From: Duganella sp. BJB480
Lineage (GTDB): Bacteria > Pseudomonadota > Gammaproteobacteria > Burkholderiales > Burkholderiaceae_D
Length of the DNA stretch: 64,000 nucleotides
Assembly: GCA_003416985.1 (NCBI GenBank)
Contig: QVIN01000007.1
Location: 62,001 to 126,000 of the forward strand
Direction: 5' to 3'
Numbering within the stretch: position 1 is the stretch's first letter; each line of letters begins with the position of its first letter. Under the pieces are notes generated by a model. That model did no database searches. It saw nothing but the letters and a program-made list of their open reading frames with translations, and was not told where the DNA came from. This document shows positions 26,391 to 39,129 of this stretch, piece after piece. The position numbers and the translations under genes are program-made.

Positions 26391-28079
26391 TTAATCCGCC
26401 CGCTTCTTGTACACCCGCTTGCCGCCCATCCAAGTCTGCAGCACCTGCGTCTTGCCGATCTGCTCGGCCGGCACCTTGAACAGGTCGCGGTCGATCAGGA
26501 TGAAGTCGGCCCACTTGCCCGGCTCCAGCGTGCCGATCACGTTTTCCTGGTGCGCCGCGTAGGCCGCGTCCAGCGTGAAGCAGCGGAACGCTTCGGTCAG
26601 CGTCATCGCCTGGTTCTTGTACCAGCCGCCCGCCGGCACGCCGGCGTTGTTCTGCCGCGTCACCGCCGCATGCAAGCCCTCGAACGGATTCGGCGACTCC
26701 ACCGGGAAGTCCGAGCCGCACGCGATCCGCGAACCCTGGTCTAGGAAAGTGCGCCACGCATACGCGCCCTTGATGCGCTCATGTCCCACGCGCTGCTCGG
26801 CCATGTTCTGGTCCGAGGTCGCATGCGTCGGCTGCATCGACGGGATGATGCCCAGCGCCTTGAAGCGCGGGATGTCCTCCAGCGCCACCACCTGCGCATG
26901 CTCGATGCGATGGCGCAGTTCGACGTTGTTATATTTCGGGATCAGCTGCGCGTAGGCGTCGAGGATCTGGCGGTTGCCGGCGTCGCCGATGGCGTGGATA
27001 TTGACCTGATAGCCCGCCTTCATGGCCTTGTTCATCTTGGCCAGCATCTCCGCGTTCGGATAGAACAGCAGGCCGCTGGTTGACGGCATGTCGCTGTACG
27101 GCGCCAGCAGGGCCGCGCCTCGGCTGCCCAGCGCGCCGTCCGCGTACAGCTTGACCGCCGCCAGCGCGTACACGTCGTTGCCGTAGGATTTGAGCGGCCC
27201 CTCCTTGGACAGCTCGTCGAAATCGGCCGTGGTGTCGCCGATCATCGCGTACACGCGCGTGGTCAGCTTGCCGTGGTCCGCGTAGTCGCGATACAGGTCG
27301 TCCTGCACCACATGGATGCCGGCGTCGTGCACGCTGGTCAGGCCGACCTTGGCCAGCGCCGCCAGCGCGTTGTCCAGCCGCGCGCGCGCCTCCACCGGCG
27401 TCGGCAGCGGCACCACCTTGTCGACCAGCTCCATGGCGGCGTCCACCAGCACGCCGCTCGGCTTGCCGGAGGCGTCGCGCTCGATGCGCCCGCCCTTCGG
27501 GTCCGGGGTTTCCCTGGTGATGCCGGCCATTTCCAGCGCATTGGTGTTGACCCAGATGGCGTGGCCGTCGACGCGGCGCAGCAGCACCGGACGGTCGCTC
27601 ACCACCGCGTCCAGCTCGGCGGCGGTGGGGAAGCGGCCCAGCTTCCACACTTCCTGGTTCCAGCCGAAGCCCACCACCCACGCGCGCTTCGGGTGCGTGC
27701 GGCTGAACTCCGCCACCGTCCGCACCGCGCCGCCCAGCGAGGTGGCGCTGAACAGCTCCACGCCGGAGGCGATCTCGCCCAGCTCGAACACGTGGCCGTG
27801 GGCGTCGATCAGGCCCGGCAGCAGGGTCTTGCCCTGCGCGTCGATGTGCTCGGCCTTCGGCAGCCGGATCGCCGTCTCGCGCTCGCTGCCCACCGCGACG
27901 ATGCGGCCCAGGTCATCGAAGGCGAGCGAACTGAATCGCTGCAGGGTGCCGGCCGCGTTCAGCGTGTAGCCGTTGGCATGGTCGATGATGGTGTCGGCCC
28001 GCGCCAGCGGCAGGACGGCGGACAGGGCCAGGCTGACGGCGGCGGCCAGCGGGACGGGCGAAAACGGGTTTGTGCGCAT
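26391..28079 (-). CDS. Secreted amidohydrolase, YtcJ/NfdA-like
   Basis: 562 residues with a signal peptide (VPLAAAVSLALSAVLPLARA) and an amidohydrolase-3 type TIM barrel: LLPGLIDAHGHVFELG carries the HxH, HDAGI and VKLYADGALGSRGAALL the strand-4 region, NIHAIGDAGN and RIEHAQVV further ligands, and ACGSDFPVESPNPF the catalytic aspartate. Family members hydrolyse N-substituted formamides or related amides, but the specificity of secreted members is unknown. GGAGAG precedes the ATG at good distance. It has its own promoter and is read toward the hut operon, so some read-through into hut is possible. Confidence 0.88.
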   Translation of the reverse strand: MRTNPFSPVPLAAAVSLALSAVLPLARADTIIDHANGYTLNAAGTLQRFSSLAFDDLGRIVAVGSERETAIRLPKAEHIDAQGKTLLPGLIDAHGHVFELGEIASGVELFSATSLGGAVRTVAEFSRTHPKRAWVVGFGWNQEVWKLGRFPTAAELDAVVSDRPVLLRRVDGHAIWVNTNALEMAGITRETPDPKGGRIERDASGKPSGVLVDAAMELVDKVVPLPTPVEARARLDNALAALAKVGLTSVHDAGIHVVQDDLYRDYADHGKLTTRVYAMIGDTTADFDELSKEGPLKSYGNDVYALAAVKLYADGALGSRGAALLAPYSDMPSTSGLLFYPNAEMLAKMNKAMKAGYQVNIHAIGDAGNRQILDAYAQLIPKYNNVELRHRIEHAQVVALEDIPRFKALGIIPSMQPTHATSDQNMAEQRVGHERIKGAYAWRTFLDQGSRIACGSDFPVESPNPFEGLHAAVTRQNNAGVPAGGWYKNQAMTLTEAFRCFTLDAAYAAHQENVIGTLEPGKWADFILIDRDLFKVPAEQIGKTQVLQTWMGGKRVYKKRAD

Positions 28080-28108
28080 CGATACTCTCCATTCGGAAGC
28101 AAGAACAG

Positions 28109-28136
28109 AGTGTAGCGCACAACCCGCCAAATACAA
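28109..28136 (-). promoter_or_regulatory. Promoter of the amidohydrolase gene
   Basis: Minus-strand TTGTAT, 16-base spacer, TACACT, about 30 bases before the ATG. This separates the amidohydrolase gene from the porin gene 60 bases upstream. Confidence 0.5.
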
Positions 28137-28139
28137 CGT

Positions 28140-29312
28140 CTAGAACACGCCTTGCAGCGAGACCGACAACAGGCGCGAATCGCCGAAGAACGGGTAGCTG
28201 TAGTGCGACTTGTCCTTGCTCACGTCGTACTGCACCTTCAGCGCGGTGTTCTTGCGGAAGTCCCAGCGCAGCGACAGGTACTGCGTGTTGCGCGCCTCGA
28301 TCGGCTCGTTGACGGTGGTGTAGCGCGAGAAGGTGTACATCGGCGTCCACGCCTCGTACTGGTAGCCGACGCCGACCAGCGCGTACTTGTAGACGTTGTT
28401 GAGCCCCTTGCCGGCGTCGACCTGCTCGTAGCGGTCCAGCTCGGACTTGACCAGCCAGTTCTTGTAGTCGACGTTGGCCGACAGCCCGGCGATGCGCGTG
28501 CTCTGGCCGTCGACGAAGGAGACCCGCCCCGCCGGCGTGTCCTGCCAGGTGGTGTCCTTGTAGTGCATCAGCATGGCGCGCACGTCGAAGATGCCGTTGT
28601 TGGCCGACACATAGCCGCCCACCATGCTCTTCCACGATTCGTGGGTCGGCGTGGCGTAGTAGATCTTGGTGTCGTAGGTGTCGTTGTGCTGGGTGTAGCC
28701 GCCGGCCCACATGTGGAAGGTGGCGGCCCAGTCGGACTGGCCCAGCTGCGTGCGGTAGCTGGCGTTGGCGCCCTGGTAGGCGTAGATCGGCCAGCCGTAG
28801 ACGTCCGGCGCCGGCCGCACCCACGGGTAGGCGTAGCCGATGTACAGGTAGTCGCTGTAGTAGTACAGCGGAATGCGGAACTGGCCGGCCTGGAAGGTCC
28901 AGGCCGAATCGGCGGCCGGCTGCCAGGTCAGATAGGCCCAGTCCAGCGTCGGCGTCAGGCCGTGGCCGGGGTTGTGCGCGCGCACCACCACCTGGGCCGT
29001 GGCCGACAGCGTCGGCGAGAACTCCTTCTTCAACTGGAAGCCGACCAGCGACTCCTGGTTGACCTGCCAGCCCTCGCTGCGTTCGTAGACGGCCGCGTAC
29101 TCCCAGTTCTGCACCGTGCAGGGACATTTCCACTGCATGTAGTCCCACGGCGCGCCGCTGCCCTGCGCCTTGCCGCTGAGGACGCGGGCGCCGGTCAGGT
29201 TGTAGAAGCCGGTCAGCTTGAGCGTGCCGTCGTCGGTCAGGTCGGTGGCGCTGGTCACGCCGGTTGCGCCGGCCAGCGCGGCCAACGCCATCGCTATCAG
29301 TGTTTTTTTCAT
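28140..29312 (-). CDS. Porin-like outer-membrane protein
   Basis: 390 residues with a signal peptide (MKKTLIAMALAALAGATGVTSA) and a sequence of short amphipathic strands rich in Tyr, Trp and Gly, ending in the C-terminal phenylalanine (SLQGVF) required by the BAM machinery. Strand-like repeats such as WAYLTWQPAADSAWTFQAGQFRIPLYYYSDYLY and VGVGYQYEAWTPMYTFSRY fit a barrel. Two cysteines (CPC) near residue 60 are unusual for a porin. GGAG stands nine bases before the ATG. It is downstream of the PstS-like gene by 31 bases, probably one operon. Selectivity is unknown; a phosphate or oxyanion pore is a guess from the neighbour. Confidence 0.8.
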   Translation of the reverse strand: MKKTLIAMALAALAGATGVTSATDLTDDGTLKLTGFYNLTGARVLSGKAQGSGAPWDYMQWKCPCTVQNWEYAAVYERSEGWQVNQESLVGFQLKKEFSPTLSATAQVVVRAHNPGHGLTPTLDWAYLTWQPAADSAWTFQAGQFRIPLYYYSDYLYIGYAYPWVRPAPDVYGWPIYAYQGANASYRTQLGQSDWAATFHMWAGGYTQHNDTYDTKIYYATPTHESWKSMVGGYVSANNGIFDVRAMLMHYKDTTWQDTPAGRVSFVDGQSTRIAGLSANVDYKNWLVKSELDRYEQVDAGKGLNNVYKYALVGVGYQYEAWTPMYTFSRYTTVNEPIEARNTQYLSLRWDFRKNTALKVQYDVSKDKSHYSYPFFGDSRLLSVSLQGVF

Positions 29313-29343
29313 CGAGCAGACTCCAGTAAGGGGGACACGCGGG

Positions 29344-29775
29344 TCAAGGGACGATCGCCACGACCTTGACGGTGTCGTCCACCGCCGATTTTTCGATGTA
29401 GCCGATGGCGCTGACGTTCTCGGCCACCGCCTTCTTGACCTCGGCACTGCTCTTGTATTCCTTGGGCGGCTTGCCCTTGCCGGTGAAGACGATCTTGGAC
29501 CAGATGGCCTCGACCTGGGCCGGCGACTTCTCCAGCACCTTCTTGCAGAACTCGGCGCGCAGCGGCGAGCTTTCGGCCTGCTCCACCGGCGTGAACTGCA
29601 CCGAGCCGCCGAGGAAGAACTGCGCGGCCTGCGAGGGGAACATGCGGGTGGCCGGGTTTTGCGGATTGACGATGATGGCCAGTTCGGCCCGCGCCGTCAG
29701 CGTCGCGCCGCCCAGCGCCGCCGCGGCGAGCAACAACGCCAGGCGCCGTCGCGTAAAGAGCAATTGCAGATCCAT
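29344..29775 (-). CDS. Small PstS-like periplasmic binding protein
   Basis: 143 residues: signal peptide (RRRLALLLAAAALGGATLTARA), then AELAIIVNPQNPATRMFPSQAAQFFLGG and VEAIWSKIVFTGKGKPPKEYKSSAEVKKAVAENVSAIGYIEKSAV, which match the phosphate ABC transporter substrate-binding (PBP-like) group, where the conserved KxVxxNxxAIGY motif occurs. It is only about half the size of a full PstS, so it may be a single-lobe relative used as a partner of the downstream porin rather than an ABC component. No permease or ATPase gene is near. GAGAGG precedes the ATG. Confidence 0.8.
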   Translation of the reverse strand: MDLQLLFTRRRLALLLAAAALGGATLTARAELAIIVNPQNPATRMFPSQAAQFFLGGSVQFTPVEQAESSPLRAEFCKKVLEKSPAQVEAIWSKIVFTGKGKPPKEYKSSAEVKKAVAENVSAIGYIEKSAVDDTVKVVAIVP

Positions 29776-29975
29776 ATCACCTCTCTGGAAAGTACAGAAG
29801 GAAACTATCACCGTGCGAATTCATTCTAGTCCACGCGCTTTTGCGCCAAAGTAATTTTTGGACAGGTAAAGGTTTTCCTCGCCGCTGCTGTTTCGATTGC
29901 GCAACGCGAGGGCTTGCATGCCGGGCGGGGCAAGCCGGTTACAATGCAGTCTTTGTAGCCCGATTACCACATCAC

Positions 29976-31799
29976 GTGTCCAGCCGATTACTCTACCTGC
30001 GCCTGCTCCAGCAGTTCCGTCCCTACATGTGGCTCGGCGCCCTCACCCTGTTCGCGGTCGGCATGGCCGCCGCCGCCGATGTGCTATTGATCCGCCAATT
30101 GCAAAACGTGGTCGACGCGCTGGCCCCCACGCACAGCCTGGGCGCGCGCCCGGCCGCCGGCCTGCTGGCCGAGGTGCAGCAATGGCTGGGCCGCCTGCTG
30201 CCCAACGATCCGGCCAACGCGGCGCTGTGGTCGATTCCGGCGGTGATCCTGGGCCTGGCCGTGATGCGCATGTGTTCCAGCTTCGTGGCCGAATACGGCG
30301 CCGCGTGGCTCAGCAGCCGGGTGCAGGCCAACCTGCGCGAGCTGATGTTCGCGCGCGTCATGCGCCTGCCGAACGGTTATTTCGATCAATCGTCCACCGG
30401 CACCACGCTGTCGCGCGTGGCCTTCGACGCCGCCCAGGTGGCGCAGGCCGTCCTGACCGTGTTGAACGTCGCGGTGCGCGATTCGGTCGCCGCCGTTGGT
30501 TATCTGGCCACCTTGTTCATCGTCGACTGGCAGCTGGCCCTGTTCTGCCTTGGCCTGCTGCCGCTGGTGGCCGTCATCGTCACCTTCGCCGGGCGCCGCA
30601 TGCGCCACCTGAGCAAGAGCGCGCAGGCCGCCATGGGCGACCTGACCAATGTGCTCGACGAGAGCATCAGCGGCCAGCGCGTGGTGAAGATCTTCGGCGG
30701 CCAGAAGTACGAGCAGGCCCGCTTCGACGGCGTGGTCAAGGTCAACCGCCAGCTGGCCGTCAAGCACGCGGCGACGTCGGCGCTCAACTCCGGCATCATC
30801 ATGCTGCTGATCGGGATAACGCTGTCGTCGGTGATCTACTTCGCGCTGCTGCGCGCACATGCCGGCGCGCTGACCCCGGGCGCCTTCGTGGCCTTCATGT
30901 CGTCGCTGATGGCGATGCAGTCCCCGATCAAGAACCTGACCAAGATTAACGAGCCTTTGCAGCGCGGCCTGGCCGCCGCCGAATCGGTGTTCGGCCTGAT
31001 CGACACCGAATCCGAGGCCGACACCGGCACCCGCACGGTGGACCGCGCCGTCGGCCGCCTGGCGCTGGAGGACGTGAGCTTCCGCTACAGCGCCGACCCG
31101 GACGCCAGGCCGGCGCTGGACCACGTGTCGCTCGACATCGCCGCCGGCGAGACGGTGGCCCTGGTGGGCAGCTCGGGCAGCGGCAAGACCACGCTGGCAG
31201 GCCTGCTGCCGCGCTTCTACGAGGTCGGCGCCGGCAGCATCAAGCTCGATGGCGTCGACCTGCGCGACTACACCATGGCCTCGCTGCGCAGGCAAATCGC
31301 GCTGGTCAGCCAGGATGTGGTGCTGTTCAACGACACGCTGGCCGCCAACATCGCCTACGGCGACCCCGAGCCGTCGATGGAGCGCATCGAGGCGGCGGCG
31401 CGTGCGGCCCACGCGCACGAGTTCATCGAGCGCCAGCCGGACGGCTACCAGACTTCGGTCGGCGAGAACGGCTTGCGCTTGTCGGGCGGCCAGCGCCAGC
31501 GCCTGGCGATCGCGCGCGCGCTGTACAAGAACGCGCCGATCCTGATCCTGGACGAGGCCACCAGCGCGCTCGATACGGAATCGGAACGGCTGGTGCAGGC
31601 GGCGCTGGAAGTGCTGATGCGCGGCCGCACCACGGTGGTCATCGCGCACCGCCTGTCGACCATCGAGAACGCCGACCGCATCGTGGTGCTGGACGGCGGC
31701 CGCATCGCGGAAATCGGCAGCCACGAGACGCTGCTGGCGCAGCAAGGCATCTACGCCCGCCTATATCAGACGCAGAAAAGCGTTCAGGTGGCGTCGTGA
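29976..31799 (+). CDS. msbA: Lipid A export ABC transporter, MsbA-type
   Basis: 607 residues from a GTG start giving VSSRLLYLRLLQQFRPYMWLG; upstream the frame is open but reads non-family sequence. Six transmembrane helices (about 20-310) precede a nucleotide-binding domain with Walker A GSSGSGKTTLAGLL (near residue 398), Q-loop SQDVVLFNDTL, signature LSGGQRQRLAIARAL (near 500), Walker B ILILDEATSALD and the H-loop HRLSTIENAD. Half-size transporters of this type flip lipid A-core across the inner membrane. It is convergent with the oxygenase gene and overlaps its 3' end by 16 bases. The ribosome site is weak, so the exact start is uncertain. Confidence 0.88.
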   Translation: MSSRLLYLRLLQQFRPYMWLGALTLFAVGMAAAADVLLIRQLQNVVDALAPTHSLGARPAAGLLAEVQQWLGRLLPNDPANAALWSIPAVILGLAVMRMCSSFVAEYGAAWLSSRVQANLRELMFARVMRLPNGYFDQSSTGTTLSRVAFDAAQVAQAVLTVLNVAVRDSVAAVGYLATLFIVDWQLALFCLGLLPLVAVIVTFAGRRMRHLSKSAQAAMGDLTNVLDESISGQRVVKIFGGQKYEQARFDGVVKVNRQLAVKHAATSALNSGIIMLLIGITLSSVIYFALLRAHAGALTPGAFVAFMSSLMAMQSPIKNLTKINEPLQRGLAAAESVFGLIDTESEADTGTRTVDRAVGRLALEDVSFRYSADPDARPALDHVSLDIAAGETVALVGSSGSGKTTLAGLLPRFYEVGAGSIKLDGVDLRDYTMASLRRQIALVSQDVVLFNDTLAANIAYGDPEPSMERIEAAARAAHAHEFIERQPDGYQTSVGENGLRLSGGQRQRLAIARALYKNAPILILDEATSALDTESERLVQAALEVLMRGRTTVVIAHRLSTIENADRIVVLDGGRIAEIGSHETLLAQQGIYARLYQTQKSVQVAS

Positions 31800-32749
31800 A
31801 AAATCAGTCCCAGTGTGTGGCGCGAGCCTGAGCGGATGCGGCTTACGCCGTGCCGCATCGCCCCCCGGTAGACGCCGCGCGCGCCCTGCGCCGGCCGGTG
31901 GTTGACCGGGAAGATCACCATGTCGCCGCGCTTGAGCGGCACCACCTCCACCCGCGACTGCATGCGCGGGCGCTGCTCGGTCAGCACGAACTCCCCTCCT
32001 TCGAAATCCTTGCCCGGTTGGCTTAGCAGTATCGCGGCCTGCAGCGGGAACACGTGTTCGCCGTACAGGTCCTGGTGCAAGCAGTTGTAGTCGCCGGGAC
32101 CGTATTGCAGCATCAACGGCGTGGGGCGCTGCTGGCCGGCGGCGTGGCAGCGCGCCAGGAAGTCGGCGTGGTCGGGCGGAAAGCGCGCTTCCATGTCCAT
32201 CAGCTCGTGCCAGCGGTTGGCGATGTCGGCCAGCGGGCCATACAGCGATTGCCGCAGCGCCGAGATCATCGACGGCAGCGGATAGCGGAAGTACTGGTAC
32301 TCGCCGCTGCCGAAGCCGTGCTGCGACATCACCACCCGGCTGCGGAACAGCGACGCCTGCCGGTATTGCGCGGCCATGGCGGTGCATTCGTCGGCGGTCA
32401 GCATGCCGGGGACGATGGCGTAGCCGTGGGCGTTGAGCTCATCGGCGATGGCCTGCCAGTCCAGCCCCGCCACGTGCACCGCGATGCCCGCCGCCGCGCC
32501 GACCGCCTTGCGGGCGTTGGCCAGCGCCAGCGCGTTGGCGGCGGCTTGGGCGGCTGCGGCGACGGCGTCCGAGGACGCGGGGGCGCCAGCGGCTGCCGAT
32601 GCGACGGCGTTCGCGCCCGCCAAGGCGGCACTGCCTGCCGGCGGCGCGGCCAATGGGGCAGGTGCGCCCGGCGCCACGCTCACCGGCGGCGTCTTGCGCG
32701 GCTTGCGCTCGGCCGCGCCGCCGCCGAAATCGAACTCGCCGTTCTTCAT
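31784..32749 (-). CDS. 2OG-Fe(II) oxygenase, co-translated with ada
   Basis: 321 residues. The first 85 are an Ala/Pro-rich, probably disordered segment. The catalytic double-stranded beta helix follows: LMLQYGPGDYNCLHQDLYGEHVFPLQ supplies the HxD iron ligands, and VYRGAMRHGVSRIRSGSRHTLGLIFHDAT the distal His and the 2-oxoglutarate-binding Arg. A GFGSGEYQYFRYPLP block and ISLLSQPGKDFEGGEFVL-like text (here ILLSQPGKDFEGGEFVLTEQ) are typical of this prolyl-hydroxylase-like family. Its ATG overlaps the ada stop by four bases. This is not AlkB by sequence; a repair-linked or protein-hydroxylating role is inferred from the neighbour only. Confidence 0.87.
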   Translation of the reverse strand: MKNGEFDFGGGAAERKPRKTPPVSVAPGAPAPLAAPPAGSAALAGANAVASAAAGAPASSDAVAAAAQAAANALALANARKAVGAAAGIAVHVAGLDWQAIADELNAHGYAIVPGMLTADECTAMAAQYRQASLFRSRVVMSQHGFGSGEYQYFRYPLPSMISALRQSLYGPLADIANRWHELMDMEARFPPDHADFLARCHAAGQQRPTPLMLQYGPGDYNCLHQDLYGEHVFPLQAAILLSQPGKDFEGGEFVLTEQRPRMQSRVEVVPLKRGDMVIFPVNHRPAQGARGVYRGAMRHGVSRIRSGSRHTLGLIFHDAT

Positions 32750-33840
32750 TTGCCCGCCTCCCGGTCCAGCAGCGCGGCCTTGCGGTCCACGCCCCAGCGG
32801 TAGCCGGAAATCGACCCATCGTTGCGCACCACGCGATGGCATGGAATCGCCACCGCCAGCGCGTTGGCCGCGCACGCCCCCGCCACCGCCCGCGCGCCCT
32901 TGGGCGAACCCACCAGCTCCGCCAGTTCGGCGTAGCTGACCGTGCGCCCGGCCGGTATCCCGCGCAGCACCTGCCACACGCGCTGCTGGAAGGCCGTGCC
33001 GCGCACGTCGAGCGGCAGGTCGAGGCCGAGCTCCGGCCGCTCCACCATGCCCACCACGCGCGACACCACCTGCTCATACTCCGGCTCCGCGCCGATCAGC
33101 TCCGCCTTGGGGAAGCGGTCCTGCAGGTCGCGCACCAGCACGTCGGGATCGTCGCCCATCAAAATCGCGCAGATGCCCTGCTCCGTGCTGGCCACCAGGA
33201 TCGCGCCCAGCGAGCATGCGCCGATGGCGAAGCGGATCCGCGCGCCGCGTCCGCCGGCACGGAAGGCGCCCGGCGTCATGCCCAGCACCGCCGGCGACTG
33301 CGCATAAAACCGTCCGCTCGAATTGAAGCCGGCCGCGTACATCGCGTCCGTCACCGTGGCCTGCTGCGCCAGCCCGGCCTGCACACGGCGCGCCCGTTGC
33401 GCGTTGGCGTAGGCCTTGGGCGTGATCCCCGTCACCGCCTTGAACATGCGGTGGAAGTGGAAACGGCTCACGCCCACCGCCGCCGCCAGGCTGTCGAGGT
33501 CCGGCGCGGCGCCATCGTCGGCGGCGGCCGCGTCGATCAGGCGGCAGGCCTGCGCCACGATGGCGGCCTGGCGCTCGGCCAGCGGCGGCAGGTCCGGCTT
33601 GCAGCGCAGGCAGGGACGGAAGCCCGCCTGCTCGGCCGCCTCGCGGCTGTCGTGGAAGGCCACGTTCTTGCGCAGCGCCGGCCGCGCGCCGCACGACGGA
33701 CGGCAATACACCCCGGTGCTGCGCACCGAGTACCAGAACACGCCGTCGGCGCCGGCGTCGCGCCGCGTCACGGCGGCCCAGCGCTGCTCGTCGCCCTGGT
33801 AGGCGGCCTGGATCAATTCTTTGTTTGCGGTCTTGCCCAT
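32746..33840 (-). CDS. ada: Ada regulator / O6-alkylguanine-DNA alkyltransferase
   Basis: 364 residues with all parts of Ada. N-terminal zinc domain: VYCRPSCGARP and RPCLRC give Cys 46, 50, 77 and 80, one of which takes methyl groups from phosphotriesters. An AraC-type helix-turn-helix follows (VGVSRFHFHRMFKAVTGITPKAYANAQRARRVQ). The C-terminal alkyltransferase has the acceptor Cys334 in IPCHRVVRNDGSISGYRWG. I chose the ATG preceded by GGAG at six bases; another ATG four codons earlier lacks a site. A sequence fitting the Ada box lies 71-83 bases upstream. It is transcribed with the oxygenase gene. Confidence 0.95.
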   Translation of the reverse strand: MGKTANKELIQAAYQGDEQRWAAVTRRDAGADGVFWYSVRSTGVYCRPSCGARPALRKNVAFHDSREAAEQAGFRPCLRCKPDLPPLAERQAAIVAQACRLIDAAAADDGAAPDLDSLAAAVGVSRFHFHRMFKAVTGITPKAYANAQRARRVQAGLAQQATVTDAMYAAGFNSSGRFYAQSPAVLGMTPGAFRAGGRGARIRFAIGACSLGAILVASTEQGICAILMGDDPDVLVRDLQDRFPKAELIGAEPEYEQVVSRVVGMVERPELGLDLPLDVRGTAFQQRVWQVLRGIPAGRTVSYAELAELVGSPKGARAVAGACAANALAVAIPCHRVVRNDGSISGYRWGVDRKAALLDREAGK

Positions 33841-33910
33841 CTCGGACTCCATGATCGGATAAGGAATGCCACCATCCTATCCAGCGCCGCGCGGCGACGC
33901 ACTCCGGCTC

Positions 33911-33923
33911 TTGCTTTTGAATT
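33911..33923 (-). promoter_or_regulatory. Ada box candidate
   Basis: On the minus strand AAT, six bases and GCAA, which is the A-box/B-box layout bound by methylated Ada in Escherichia coli. It lies upstream of ada within the intergenic region shared with hutC. Confidence 0.5.
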
Positions 33924-33928
33924 GCAGA

Positions 33929-33943
33929 TTGTACGTCGGACAA
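33929..33943. promoter_or_regulatory. Imperfect dyad, possible HutC autoregulation site
   Basis: TTGTACGTCGGACAA is a near-palindrome with TTGT/ACAA ends. The spacing differs by three bases from the operator before hutU, so it is a weak candidate for hutC self-control. Confidence 0.25.
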
Positions 33944-34002
33944 GCCCGCGATGCTAAAATGTCCGCTTGCCGCCACCCAGGCGCGCGCCCCGGAGAAAAC
34001 GT

Positions 34003-34728
34003 TTGGACGACGAACCAACCCTGCCAGAGAGCACCCCCATATTCCAGCGCATCAAGGACTACCTGGTGGCGCAGATCGCCGCCGGCACCTGGAAGGAAGG
34101 CGATGTGATCCCGTCCGAACAGGCGCTGGTCAAACAGTTCGGCGTCTCCCGCATGACCGTCAACCGCGCCGTGCGCGAGCTCACCGCCGATCAGATCCTC
34201 ACCCGCCGCCAGGGTTCCGGCACCTACGTAGCGCAGCAGAAGTACCAGGCCACGCTGCTGGAGATCAAATCCATCGCCGACGAGATCCGCGCGCGCGGCC
34301 ACGCCCACCGCAGCAGCCTGCAGCAGCTCGAGCGAGTCAAGGCCAGCGAGTTGATGGCCAAGCAGTTCGACCTGCCGGCCGGCCATCCGCTGTTCCACTC
34401 GGTGATCGTGCACTTCGAGAACGGCGTGCCGATCCAGGTCGAGGACCGCTGGGCCAATCCATTGTGCGCGCCGGACTACATGGAGCAGGACTACTCCACC
34501 ATCACCCCCAACGAATACCTGATGAAGGCCGCGCCGCTGCAAGGCGCCACCTACAGCATCGAGGCGCTGGCCGCGCCGCGCGACATCGCCGACATGCTGG
34601 CCATCGACACCCGTCAGCCCTGCCTGGTGCTCAAGCGCCAGACCCGCTCCAACGGCCAAGTCGCCTCCATCGCCACCATGTGGCATCCGGGCCACCGCTA
34701 CCAGTTCGCCGGCAGCTTCGCGCAGTAG
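34003..34728 (+). CDS. hutC: HutC histidine-utilisation repressor (GntR family, UTRA domain)
   Basis: 241 residues. A GntR winged helix occupies the first 75: PIFQRIKDYLVAQIAAGTWKEGD, IPSEQALVKQFGVSRMTVNRAVREL and LTRRQGSGTYVA. A UTRA effector domain follows, with DEIRARGH, LFHSVIVHFENGVPIQVEDRW and MWHPGHRYQFAGSF, which are typical of HutC. Urocanate is the known inducer for the family. The start is a TTG preceded by CGGAGA at seven bases; no ATG fits. It is divergent from ada and separated from the hut operon by six unrelated genes, which is unusual since hutC normally adjoins it. Confidence 0.93.
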   Translation: MDDEPTLPESTPIFQRIKDYLVAQIAAGTWKEGDVIPSEQALVKQFGVSRMTVNRAVRELTADQILTRRQGSGTYVAQQKYQATLLEIKSIADEIRARGHAHRSSLQQLERVKASELMAKQFDLPAGHPLFHSVIVHFENGVPIQVEDRWANPLCAPDYMEQDYSTITPNEYLMKAAPLQGATYSIEALAAPRDIADMLAIDTRQPCLVLKRQTRSNGQVASIATMWHPGHRYQFAGSFAQ

Positions 34729-34818
34729 CCCGGGCGCCGGCGCCGGCGCTTACAACTTTCTCGACTAAGCCGCAATCTTCGATGCTATAGTTGCCCGGCT
34801 ACAGCATAAATACCAGCA

Positions 34819-39114
<4,296 letters not shown>

Positions 39115-39129
39115 ACCAGGTGACACACC

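Noticed and set aside
29841..29975. In-frame extension of msbA
   Set aside because: Sequence (Cys, Arg-rich) unlike MsbA; family begins at SSRLLYLRLL.
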